A program made the translations under genes and the position numbers. A model generated the notes under the pieces. That model was not told the origin of the DNA and did no database searches. It saw only the letters and a list, made by a program, of their open reading frames with translations. DNA of 64,000 nucleotides, taken from assembly GCA_028753945.1 (NCBI GenBank), contig JAPNXP010000002.1:13702001-13766000 (forward strand), given 5' to 3'. The stretch comes from Hexactinellida sp. DTS-2022 (taxonomy: Eukaryota > Porifera > Hexactinellida). The first letter of the stretch is position 1, and every line of letters begins with the position of its first letter. Positions 55,637-64,000 of this stretch are shown piece after piece.

Positions 55637-57475
55637 GGGATACGGACAGTTCGTTACACGGACATTTCGTTACAGACATTTCATTATGGACATTTCGTTA
55701 CACGGACATTTCGTTACAGGACACTTCGTTACACGGACATTTCGTTACAGGCACTTCGTTACACGGACACTTCGTTACAGGACACTTCGTTACACGGACA
55801 TTTCGTTACATTTTATAATTTACAACGAATCCATTTGTGTTTTGTGACACCTAGTGAGAACTCGTACATATCAATGGTGATTATTTAGTTTATATTTCTC
55901 ACTCCCAAGTATAATTGGTGTATATGCACTTAATTATTGTGGTAAGAGTACCCAGACCAAGCTGTTGAAAACATGATGTACTACTAGTATTTATAATCTT
56001 AAACATTACTTTTATGAAAATAATAATTTATGGATACAGAACCTCAATTTACTTTGATTCGGTCTTCCAAATGTAAGAAAGAGTGCTATAAGCTTGTGGA
56101 AGGAGGATTTGTATATGGGAAACAGCGAGTAATTGGTGATATTACACATTGGCAATGCGAAAATAGAGAATCTTGCAAGGCAAGACTACACACCAAAGGC
56201 ACACAAATTATCAAACGCACTAATTAATATCTTCATGATTCTGATATAAGGCATGTTCGTAGCATGAAAGTGAAAATTGGGATGAAAAGGAGGGCAAGAG
56301 AGAGTAACGACCATGTTCACCACATAGTTGGTGAAGAGCTTGAAAGTGCAACAGTAGAAACTACAATCAAACTTCCTAAGGTAGATAGTCTTAAGCGGAC
56401 GATACGCCGAGTGAGGCAAAGTAATAATAATGTCCCAGCTCAACCTGAAAGTCTCGAAGAATTAATTATTCCATTGGAATATAGATTAACTGCAAAAGGT
56501 GAAACTATCTGTTATACGATCCTGGTCCAGGTCCACAGCGAATCCTAATATTTGGAACCCAAATGAACCTAGAAATGCTAAATACTTCTCAGATATGGCT
56601 CTCCGATGGTACTTTCAAAACTGCCCCAACTCTATTCGCGCAGGTATACTGCATCCATGGACTACGAGGCGGGCCAAATCTCTTGGAGGATGGACATCTT
56701 CTCCCGAGCCTATTTGTTCTATTACCAAACAAGATGGAGGCCACATACAAAAGGATGTGGGAACAAATCAAGATTCTTTGCCCGAATGCCTTACCAACAA
56801 ACATGATAATGGATTTCGAAAAGGCTGCCATTAATAGCTTTCAAGCTATTTGGCCACTTACAGAAGTAAAGGATCTTTTTTCACCTCACCCAAAACATTT
56901 GGCGTAAGGTGCAGGAGTTTGGTCTGCAGGCCGACCGCACAACTTACAATACCCCAAGCACAAGATTTTGCTCTCTACTTTGAGCATACTTATGTTGGAC
57001 GTAGGCTTCCAGGTGGAACTTTGTGGAACTACTTTACCCGATAAAAATGTGGAAGCATCACCATCAAGTTCCACAGGGTGTTCCTCGGACTACTAATGCT
57101 GTAGAAGCTTGGCATCGCTCCTACAACTCAACCATAGGCTGCCATCATCCAATTATTTGGAAATTCATTGTAGCACTCAGAACAAGGCTTAGTTGAAGTA
57201 AAGCAATCCAAGTTTTTAAGTGGAGAAAAACCTACAAAAAGAGTTAAAAACAAGGCTAATGAAGAAGCATTGAAGACTCTAATCCTTAGCTATTTCCATC
57301 GAACCCCATTAGAATTTTTGAAGGGAGTAGCTCACCGATTTTACATGGAATCAAAGTGTCCGTGTAACGAAGTGTCCTGTAACGAAGTGTCCGTGTAACG
57401 AAATGTCCGTAACGAAATGTCCGTGTAACGAAATGTCCGTAACGAAATGTCCGTGTAACGAACTGTCCGTATCCC
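55637..57475 (+). mobile_element. MULE-1: complete nested MULE, 9-bp target duplication
   Basis: Ends GGGATACGGACAG and CTGTCCGTATCCC, flanked by perfect ATATTTTAG copies (55,628-55,636 and 57,476-57,484). The terminal repeats (about 180 and 125 bp) are ladders of CGTTACACGGACATTT units. Nine-base duplications are typical of MULEs. Confidence 0.92.
56030..57280 (+). pseudogene. MULE-1 FLYWCH transposase (broken)
   Basis: FLYWCH-type zinc finger at 56,090-56,250 (GGFVYGKQRVIGDITHWQCE, CKARL, then LHD after an in-frame TAA). The MULE DDE domain follows: QIWLSDGTFKTAPTLFAQVY (first Asp, about 56,590), ALPTNMIMDFEKAAINSF (second Asp, about 56,790) and TNAVEAWHRSYN (Glu, about 57,090). Frame slips lie near 56,500, 56,905 and 57,000-57,060. 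It would have been a cut-and-paste transposase. Confidence 0.8.
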
Positions 57476-57605
57476 ATATTTTAGATTTAACATGGATATT
57501 TTATTAAATAACAGGTTATGTGTTTAGTCATAACAGTTTAATGCATAGTATAAATGTAGCAATTCTATGTGGAAATAAATATACTACACGAACAAATTAC
57601 TTTTT

Positions 57606-59218
57606 TTGGATGGAATTTCAATCGTGGAGGAGAAAAGATTAAATTCATTAAATTATATATCTGATGGTTATCGCTATGCTAAATATCGTGAGTTAAATGA
57701 AACGATTTATCTCCGTTGCACACTTTCAAAGAAATGTGCCTGTCATGAACTGGCCAAAATCTCTTCAATAATGAATCTGTTAGAAGTTACCAACTCTCAT
57801 AATCACTCAAGAGCTGATAATCAATCAGATAGTATTGTCCTCGCAAATAGGATTAAACGCGCAGCAGAATCATCTACGGATAGTTTAAGAGAGATTTTCA
57901 ATAATGAATGTCGGGACTCACCTGTAGGATGTACTTTGACTTTCAAACAACTTGAAAGTACAATGTGCAAAAGACGTAGATTAAATCTTCCCAAGCTTCC
58001 ATCAACTCCTGTAGAATTCGCCGATCTGTTGCTAAACTCTTCTTTCTCAAGTAACCACAGATTAACGGTTAGAGAGGGTAATGAAATTGCACTAGTATAT
58101 GCTACAGATCTTTTGATTTCGAAACTATTAGTTGTAGAAACGATTCACTTTGATGCAACCTTCAAAGTAGTCCCCGCATCTTTTTTATCAGCTATTAACA
58201 ATATTCATTCAGTACAAAGGATATGCTATACCAGCATTAGATATATTAATGACCAACAAAACCGAACAGCTGTATGTAGCTGTATTGTCAGCAATTCGGG
58301 GATACATTCCTAGTTTTAACCCATTGTTTGCAATTTGTGACTTCGAAAGAGCATCGCGCAACGCATTTATCTCAAATTACCCTGAGATAATTATCACTTA
58401 TAGGGTGTTGGTTTAATTATACCAAAGCTATTTATGACAGAGTGAAAAAGATAGGGCTTGGAAAACTTTACAAGACTAACAAGGTCTTCAAAAAATGGAT
58501 ACGTCAGTTGATGTCATTGCCATTTTTATTGGAAGAAGATATCAAACCTACTTTCCTAGCAATCCAGGTTCAGCTGATAGGATTACCAAACCTGGAGTTA
58601 GAACTTGTTAATACATTCAAAAGATACTTTGCAAAAACATGGATTGATGGAAACCAAAGCTTATCTGTATTTTACACTGATGTTATGACAAACAACGGCG
58701 CAGAATCTTACCATAACACGCTTAGATCCTATTTAGAAACAAACCATCCTAATATATGGAGATTTATGTCATCAATGTATAAAGTATTCTCAGATTATGA
58801 TTTAGAAGTAAGAAAATTGGATGATGGCCTACAAATTACTAGAATTGCCAAAGTTAAGACGCGCATGAATGCTGATATAAGAACTCGACACAAAACAAAA
58901 TATTTAAACAAGGAATATTCAGCCATAGAATACATTAACTACATGTCCTCAACGATCGGAAACGATAGCAGAATATTAGAAGAAGAATCACCTGATGGGC
59001 AAAATTTGGACCCAAGAAGTTCAGAATCAAGTGATGATGAGTCTATACTCAGATGTCACGTGTGCCTACATAAACTTGGGGGGAATTTTGCTCTTTTACA
59101 CGAGGACCATGCACATGCAGGATTTTGCCAGAGCTGTGCTGATACTTTGCGCCAAGACAATCATGAATGCCCAATTTGCCGATGTGTAATCGTTGGTGTA
59201 ATGAGAGTCTTCCAATAA
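57606..59218 (+). pseudogene. MULE-2 transposase with FLYWCH and C-terminal RING (two frameshifts)
   Basis: N-terminal FLYWCH-like finger (YISDGYRYAKYREL, YLRC, CACHELAK, SHNH) at 57,650-57,810. DDE domain: IHFDATFKVVPASF (first Asp, about 58,145), FAICDFERASRNAF (second Asp, about 58,335) and NNGAESYHNTLRSYL (Glu, about 58,690). Single-base slips fall near 58,213 and 58,402. The C-terminus (59,052-59,215) is a RING: CHVCLHKL, FCQSCADTL, CPICRCVI, then VGVMRVFQ, as in XIAP/MDM2 RINGs. The third ligand, usually Cys before His, is Asp here (EDHAH). A RING on a MULE transposase is unusual. From 58,442 to 59,218 the frame is open. Confidence 0.8.
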
Positions 59219-59219
59219 G

Positions 59220-59400
59220 AAAACTCTCCCCATTATATTACTTACATGCATTTAATTAACATCATATTTATTCTCAACACACACTTCCTTCCAACAAGAA
59301 AACTCTCCCCATTATATTACTTACATATGCATTTAATTAACATCATATTAAACATATTTATTCTCAACACACACTTCCTTAGTTCCTTCAATAGTTTTGA
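59220..59400 (+). repeat. Two-copy tandem repeat, ~84 bp
   Basis: AGAAAACTCTCCCCATTATA occurs at about 59,218 and 59,298, each followed by CTCAACACACACTTCCTT. It lies directly after the MULE-2 stop codon. Confidence 0.75.
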
Positions 59401-59951
59401 TAATTATATGCACTATTTATTAAACGCGAAAGGATATCTAAGGAGAGGAATAATTTAAGATGTTTCAAGTAAACAACTTTGTATGACAATAATTAAATAA
59501 TTGCCAGTTATATAATTATTCGACACCCATGAAGTACATCCGTACTGGGAATTTAGATTACATCGCATTATTCCTATATAGCTAGTTTTAGGTCTTATTC
59601 CTACTTCAAAGAATCAGATATTATTCCTACTTGGCAAATGTTTTAGGTCTTATTCCTACAAAGCTAGTTTTAGGTCTTATTCCAACTTCAGAAATTTTTA
59701 GGTCTTATTCCTACATAGCTAGTTTTAGGTCTTATTCCTACTTCAAATAGTTTAGGTCTTATTCCTACTTCAGAAGTATTTTAGGTCTTATTCCTACATA
59801 GCTAGTTTTAGGGCTTATTCCTACTTCAAATAGTTTAGGTCTTATTCCTACTTCAGAAATATTTTAGGTCTTATTCCTACATAGCTAGTTTAGGGCTTAT
59901 TCCTACATTAATTTTAGGTCTTATTCCGCTCCCCCCTCGTGACGTAGTAGG

Positions 59952-60238
59952 CAGTGGCGCAAACATGGGGGGGGGCGGAGGAGCGTGCGCCCCCCTGTAA
60001 AAGTTGAAGGGGGGCAACATTAATGGTGCGGGTGTTACCGTGTCCTCTGGATAAAAAATAAAATGTTCAATATAATTTAGGATAGTAAAATATAAGTATA
60101 ATTCATTCAAAAAATGTCATTTGTTGCAATCAATTTTTTGGGGGGCAAGCCCCCAGACCCCCAAAATCACTCCCTACACTCGCTCCGCGCCCCCCCCCCC
60201 CAACTCTACCCTCAGACTTGTAAAACTTTGCGCCTATG
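59952..60238. mobile_element. hAT MITE, 287 bp, 8-bp target duplication
   Basis: Begins CAGTGGCGCAAA, ends TTTGCGCCTATG, flanked by perfect GTAGTAGG copies (59,944-59,951 and 60,239-60,246). Strand-asymmetric G and C runs lie inside. Confidence 0.88.
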
Positions 60239-60246
60239 GTAGTAGG

Positions 60247-60693
60247 ACCGAGCAGCGGTAATCAATTGAGACTCTAAGGGCCGAATCGAACCGTCGCAAA
60301 AGGGCCGAGACCGAAGGACCATGAAATAAATACCTCGATAAAATCAAATTCAAAAATGTCCTTGAAATTATTAGTACAATTGCATTAATTTTATATACTA
60401 ATTAAATTTGTCGAGAACTCAATTAGTGTGGCACTAGCAGTAAACAAGTTAATTTGAAATTATTTGAATTTGTGAGTATACGCGTATTTTCCCAAAATCT
60501 GGATTTATTGGAAACAAGTAATTCAGTTTAAATGTCCATTTGAGAAAGTCAATTTGAGTAATTTGAGATAAATTAATAGTATCATATTCCAAACCAGTGT
60601 TCCCTCCCATGTATGTAACAACCCACTTGTTTCGATAGTATAAATGATTTTGGAAAAATAGATGTATGTCTAGCAATACTAGTTACTAGAATA
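60247..60693. other. Upstream region of the LRR-EGF receptor gene
   Basis: AT-rich. GATAGTATAAATGATTTTGG, with a TATA-like word, lies about 55 bases before the start codon. A remnant of the CCGAGACCGAAGGACC element is at about 60,312. Confidence 0.45.
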
Positions 60694-62742
60694 GTGAATA
60701 TGTTAGCAAGGTTGTCTTTACTACTTATTGTGTGCTTCTTAACTATCTCTAAAGTTTCGGGACAATGTAGAGTGTCTTCAGGTAGTAGTAACTATTGCAG
60801 CAACTACAATTGTTATTTCTATTCAAATACAGAAGGTGAAGTAGGTGAAACATTGAAGTATTGCGCAACTAGTTATTACTACTACTCCAATTGGTATGTT
60901 TTTATTTACTTTACTGGTGAATTAGACATTGAACTAAACCTACCTAGCAACGTAAGGTGGCTATATTTTGAGAATGAGCAAGAATCCAATGTACATATTA
61001 ATTTCACTAAAGTGCATTACTCGCTAACTAGCTTAACATTCTATTACAAATCATATCATATCGATCAGGCTTTCTTCTTCAGTTATTTTCCAAATTTAGA
61101 ATACCTGTATGCATATGCATTCCTTGATTTCAAATATCCACAGACATTCACTAGACTGAGTCAATTGAGTTATTTGTATGTAAATCCACCATCTAGTTCC
61201 TTGACATGGAAATTTGAATTAACAAATGACGCATTTCGTGGTTTGACCAATTTGAGGACAATTGACCTTATAAGAGCAGATATGACTGATATTCTTTATG
61301 CATTCCACGGATTAACACGATTGACTCATTTGGGACTAGAAGGAAATAAGATTGATAAACTAGAACCAAATATCTTTAAGGATCTTAAAAGTTTAACAAA
61401 TTTAGACCTTGATGGAAATGGCATCAATGAAGTAAGTGATAATGCATTTAACGGGCTGACTGCTTTATTATCGTTGTCGTTAAGTGGAAATCCGTTATTC
61501 CCAATAAATACATTGTATAAACTCAATGCCCTCACTTCATTACAAATAAATTACAATTCATATCGTACACTTTCTCCAGTTCCATTTGAGCAGTTAGCTA
61601 GCCTGAGATACCTCTATGCTGACAATCCATTCTTCTGTGACTGTAGTTTACGCTGGACATCTCTAGTTTCTCAATACAGTCTATATATTCAATCTGCTTA
61701 TTGCCTCGAACCTGGGAAAGTGTATAGAACCGCAATTACCTCACAATCTCTATACACAAACTGTACGGCAGATAAATCTTACCATTGCTTCAGTAAATCC
61801 ATTTCATGTCCCACTGAATTAATATGTCGTGACACAGCGAATAGTTATGCATGCACTTGTGCTGATGGATTCAGTTTATCACACACTGGACAATGTTACG
61901 ATGAGGATGAATGTCAGTTGGGACTAGCTAATTGCGCACATAAGTGTAATAATACTGTTGGATCTTATAAATGTAATTGTAACACCGGATATCAGTTGTC
62001 AGCTGATGATAGATCGTGTGAGGATGCAAATGAATGCGCTCTGGGAACAGTAAAATGCCTCAGTGGCGAGACATGTGTTAATCTAATGGGATCCTATACG
62101 TGTAGGGAAACTGGTTGTATCATGTCTTGTGAATATTCAAAGGATCATTCTTGCATTTGTTGCGATGGATATCGTGTTTATAACCACAATCAATGTGTTG
62201 ACATTGATGAGTGTGCGGAATCAACAGATAGATGCGATATGCAGTGTCGTAATACGAAAGGAAGCTACCAATGCTCTTGCAATGAAGGGTATCAGTTAGT
62301 GGACGTGAACAAGTGCTTGGATATTGACGAGTGTTTGATCAATAATGGAGGTTGTCAAGGCGTCTGCATGAATTCCAATGGTAGCTTTTCCTGTCATAGT
62401 TATAATGTAACTGGAGATCGAGCGTCGATAAGGAACACATCAAATGATGTTAACAGCTATTTATTGGTTATTTTAGTAATTTTAGTGCTTTTAATAATTG
62501 CTTTGGTGGTTGTATTCTCTATTATTTTTATGTTTATGCGAGGTCTCATTAAGAAGAACAGCTATCAAGCAGTATTCCAGCCGCATCCAATTGAGCGAGA
62601 TGGAGTATATGAACTGGCTTCACAAGACGTGATAGAAACCGCAGCTCTCCTAGAGAAGGTGAATACTGCCAAGGACGCAATCAGTGAAAACTCTGTTGAA
62701 CTATACCCAGCTCCTATCGCTGAAATGCAGCCTGCTAATTAA
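60694..62742 (+). CDS. LRR and EGF repeat single-pass receptor
   Basis: Intact single exon, 682 codons. Signal peptide 1-23 (LARLSLLLIVCFLTISKVSG). Divergent leucine-rich repeats at about 80-300, clearest at LTHLGLEGNKIDKLEPNIF and LTNLDLDGNGINEVSDNAF. An LRR C-terminal cap at 310-356 (NPFFCDCSLRW). At least four EGF-like modules at 365-570, several with the calcium-binding start (DEDEC, DIDEC) and the GSYxC core. One transmembrane helix at about 588-615 (LLVILVILVLLIIALVVVF). The tail of about 65 residues has possible tyrosine sites (SYQAVF, GVYELA, ELYPAP). Likely a surface adhesion or recognition receptor; the ligand is unknown. Many N-glycosylation sites. No introns, though multi-domain receptors usually have them. 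Confidence 0.9.
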   Translation: MNMLARLSLLLIVCFLTISKVSGQCRVSSGSSNYCSNYNCYFYSNTEGEVGETLKYCATSYYYYSNWYVFIYFTGELDIELNLPSNVRWLYFENEQESNVHINFTKVHYSLTSLTFYYKSYHIDQAFFFSYFPNLEYLYAYAFLDFKYPQTFTRLSQLSYLYVNPPSSSLTWKFELTNDAFRGLTNLRTIDLIRADMTDILYAFHGLTRLTHLGLEGNKIDKLEPNIFKDLKSLTNLDLDGNGINEVSDNAFNGLTALLSLSLSGNPLFPINTLYKLNALTSLQINYNSYRTLSPVPFEQLASLRYLYADNPFFCDCSLRWTSLVSQYSLYIQSAYCLEPGKVYRTAITSQSLYTNCTADKSYHCFSKSISCPTELICRDTANSYACTCADGFSLSHTGQCYDEDECQLGLANCAHKCNNTVGSYKCNCNTGYQLSADDRSCEDANECALGTVKCLSGETCVNLMGSYTCRETGCIMSCEYSKDHSCICCDGYRVYNHNQCVDIDECAESTDRCDMQCRNTKGSYQCSCNEGYQLVDVNKCLDIDECLINNGGCQGVCMNSNGSFSCHSYNVTGDRASIRNTSNDVNSYLLVILVILVLLIIALVVVFSIIFMFMRGLIKKNSYQAVFQPHPIERDGVYELASQDVIETAALLEKVNTAKDAISENSVELYPAPIAEMQPAN

Positions 62743-63050
62743 TTTTTAATTTATTTATATATTTAATCTATTTTTCCTTCTTCGAACCTCCTCCCCTAAA
62801 TAGATATCCAATACTCAGTATATACTAGATATTATACTGTATCATGGAACTTTTTCCCAAATTTATATATTGCCTTTCACTACCTGTTAGTTACTATTTT
62901 TTGTTTATTTGGATCACTATTTCCTGTTTGTATTTAGACTAAGATCTTGCTAGTATTTATGGTATTTTCTTTATTAATTAAGTTTTTCAACCATAGACTC
63001 CTTTAGATAAGGACTGGAACGTCGCGATCTCGGGGTTTTTAACTTGAGTC
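62743..63050. other. 3' flank of the receptor gene
   Basis: AT-rich, with ATTTATTTATATATTTAATC just after the stop. Nothing else recognised before the palindrome. Confidence 0.4.
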
Positions 63051-64000
63051 TGAGAGGCTCCAATTATAAAAATTGAAAAAGCATTAGGTTTCCGGTTTCC
63101 AAATGTGATTTTTGGCATATAGGGGTAACTTTTGGCACCCGTCAACAATTTGAGGTTTTAACTCAAAATTTCTAACACCTCGACAAGCTATGACGTCATT
63201 GTCACATTTCGAGAACCCTGAAAAGTCACTTAATCGCACATAATTCCCGCACTCTAAGAGATAAATATCTGAAGATTTAATAGAACATGCACATTAATGA
63301 TGCGGACACTTTGGTCACACCAGATTGCCAATATGCTAACTCATTATCACATGATGACGTAATCACTAAAATTTTACATTTTTTAATTTGACTATTTAGG
63401 CCTATTTACGCTTTATAATCAATGTTAGAAGTGTATAAACCATACACCAACCGCGAAGCGGTTGGTGTGTGGTTGGGTTCTGCCGCGAAGCACGCTAGTA
63501 TCTATATAGATTGATGCTACAGTATATCTATATAGACTAGGGCGCCTCGCTTGCTAGGTCGCTTTGCGGCAGAACCCAACCACACACCAACCGCTTCGCG
63601 GTTGGTGTGTGGTTTATACACTTCTAACATTGATTATAAAGCGTTAATAGGCCAAATAGTCAAATTAAAAAATGTGAAATTTTAGTGATTACGTCATCAT
63701 GTGATAATGAGTTAGCATATTGGCAATCTGGTGTGACCAAAGTGTCCGCATCATTAATGTGCATGTTCTATTACATTTTCAGATTTTTATCTCTTAGAAT
63801 GCGCGAATTATGTGCGATTAAGTGACTTTTCAGGGTTCTCGAAATGTGACAATGACGTAATAACTTGTTGAGGTGTGAGAAATTTTGAGTGAAAACCTCA
63901 AATTGTTGACGGGTGCCAAAAGTTACCCCTATATGCCAAAAATCACATTTGGAAACCGGAAACCTAATGCTTTTTCAATTTTTATAATTGCTGCCTCTCA
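63051..64000. repeat. Large palindromic foldback element running off the window
   Basis: TGAGAGGCTCC at 63,051 onward returns reversed up to the last base (GCCTCTCA). Arms are about 440 bp with a ~70-bp centre near 63,525. Each arm contains ACCAACCGCGAAGCGGTTGG, a perfect inverted repeat. The left inner edge has GCCGCGAAGCACGCTAG followed by T, like a Helitron 3' end. The right boundary lies outside the window. Confidence 0.88.

Larger units (their letters stand above)
55411..59928 (+). mobile_element. MULE-2: FLYWCH-MULE-RING transposon with iterated termini
   Basis: Left end (55,411-55,590) is a ladder of GTAGGAATAAGACCTAAA units. The right end (about 59,575-59,928) is a longer ladder of the same unit reversed. 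Its transposase occupies 57,606-59,218. A complete second MULE is inserted between the left ladder and the transposase. No target duplication could be fixed. Confidence 0.75.

Overview
The window looks like nuclear DNA of an invertebrate animal, most likely a sponge or another early-branching metazoan. It is AT-rich and contains animal-type genes: an ABCA transporter with short GT-AG introns, a METTL7-like methyltransferase, a eukaryotic-type glutathione synthetase, and an LRR/EGF single-pass receptor. More than half of the window is transposable elements and their derivatives. The species cannot be fixed from sequence alone.

Layout. 1-12.9 kb is repeats. A tandem array of composite units of about 1.4 kb (higher-order period 2.7-2.9 kb) carries a hairpin element in each unit; further elements and inverted copies of the same unit follow. 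12.98-16.24 kb is a GC-richer island with two convergent intronless genes, a TPR-like gene with frame breaks and a glutathione synthetase with one frameshift. 16.3-19.3 kb holds MITEs, a Helitron-like element and an RLE-type retroelement fragment. 19.93-20.68 kb is an intact METTL7-like gene. 21.5-21.8 kb is a GC-richer segment with a hammerhead ribozyme on the minus strand. 22.2-26.9 kb is more of the hairpin/unit repeat. 26.9-36.5 kb is a Ty3/gypsy element holding a hAT-in-hAT nest, two TA-flanked MITEs and a 4.4-kb P-element-like transposon. 38.8-40.5 kb is an IS630/Tc1-type transposon with an intact transposase; its ends match the hairpin elements. 40.9-48.6 kb is the ABCA gene (three exons, minus strand, 1,907 codons). 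49.1-53.0 kb is a symmetric inverted duplication around a foldback element. 55.4-59.9 kb is a FLYWCH-MULE-RING transposon with a second, complete MULE nested inside it. 60.69-62.74 kb is the intact LRR-EGF receptor. The window ends inside a large palindrome (63.05-64.0 kb).

How it fits together. The host genes sit as islands between transposons of almost every class: LTR, RLE-type non-LTR, Helitron, IS630/Tc1, pogo-like, hAT, MULE and P. Many insertions have readable target-site duplications, so the order of events can be reconstructed. Strongest leads: a complete hammerhead core at 21,557-21,606; a P-element relative with 31-bp inverted repeats and a THAP domain; the autonomous IS630/Tc1 element paired with 13 hairpin derivatives; and a MULE transposase ending in an XIAP/MDM2-like RING.
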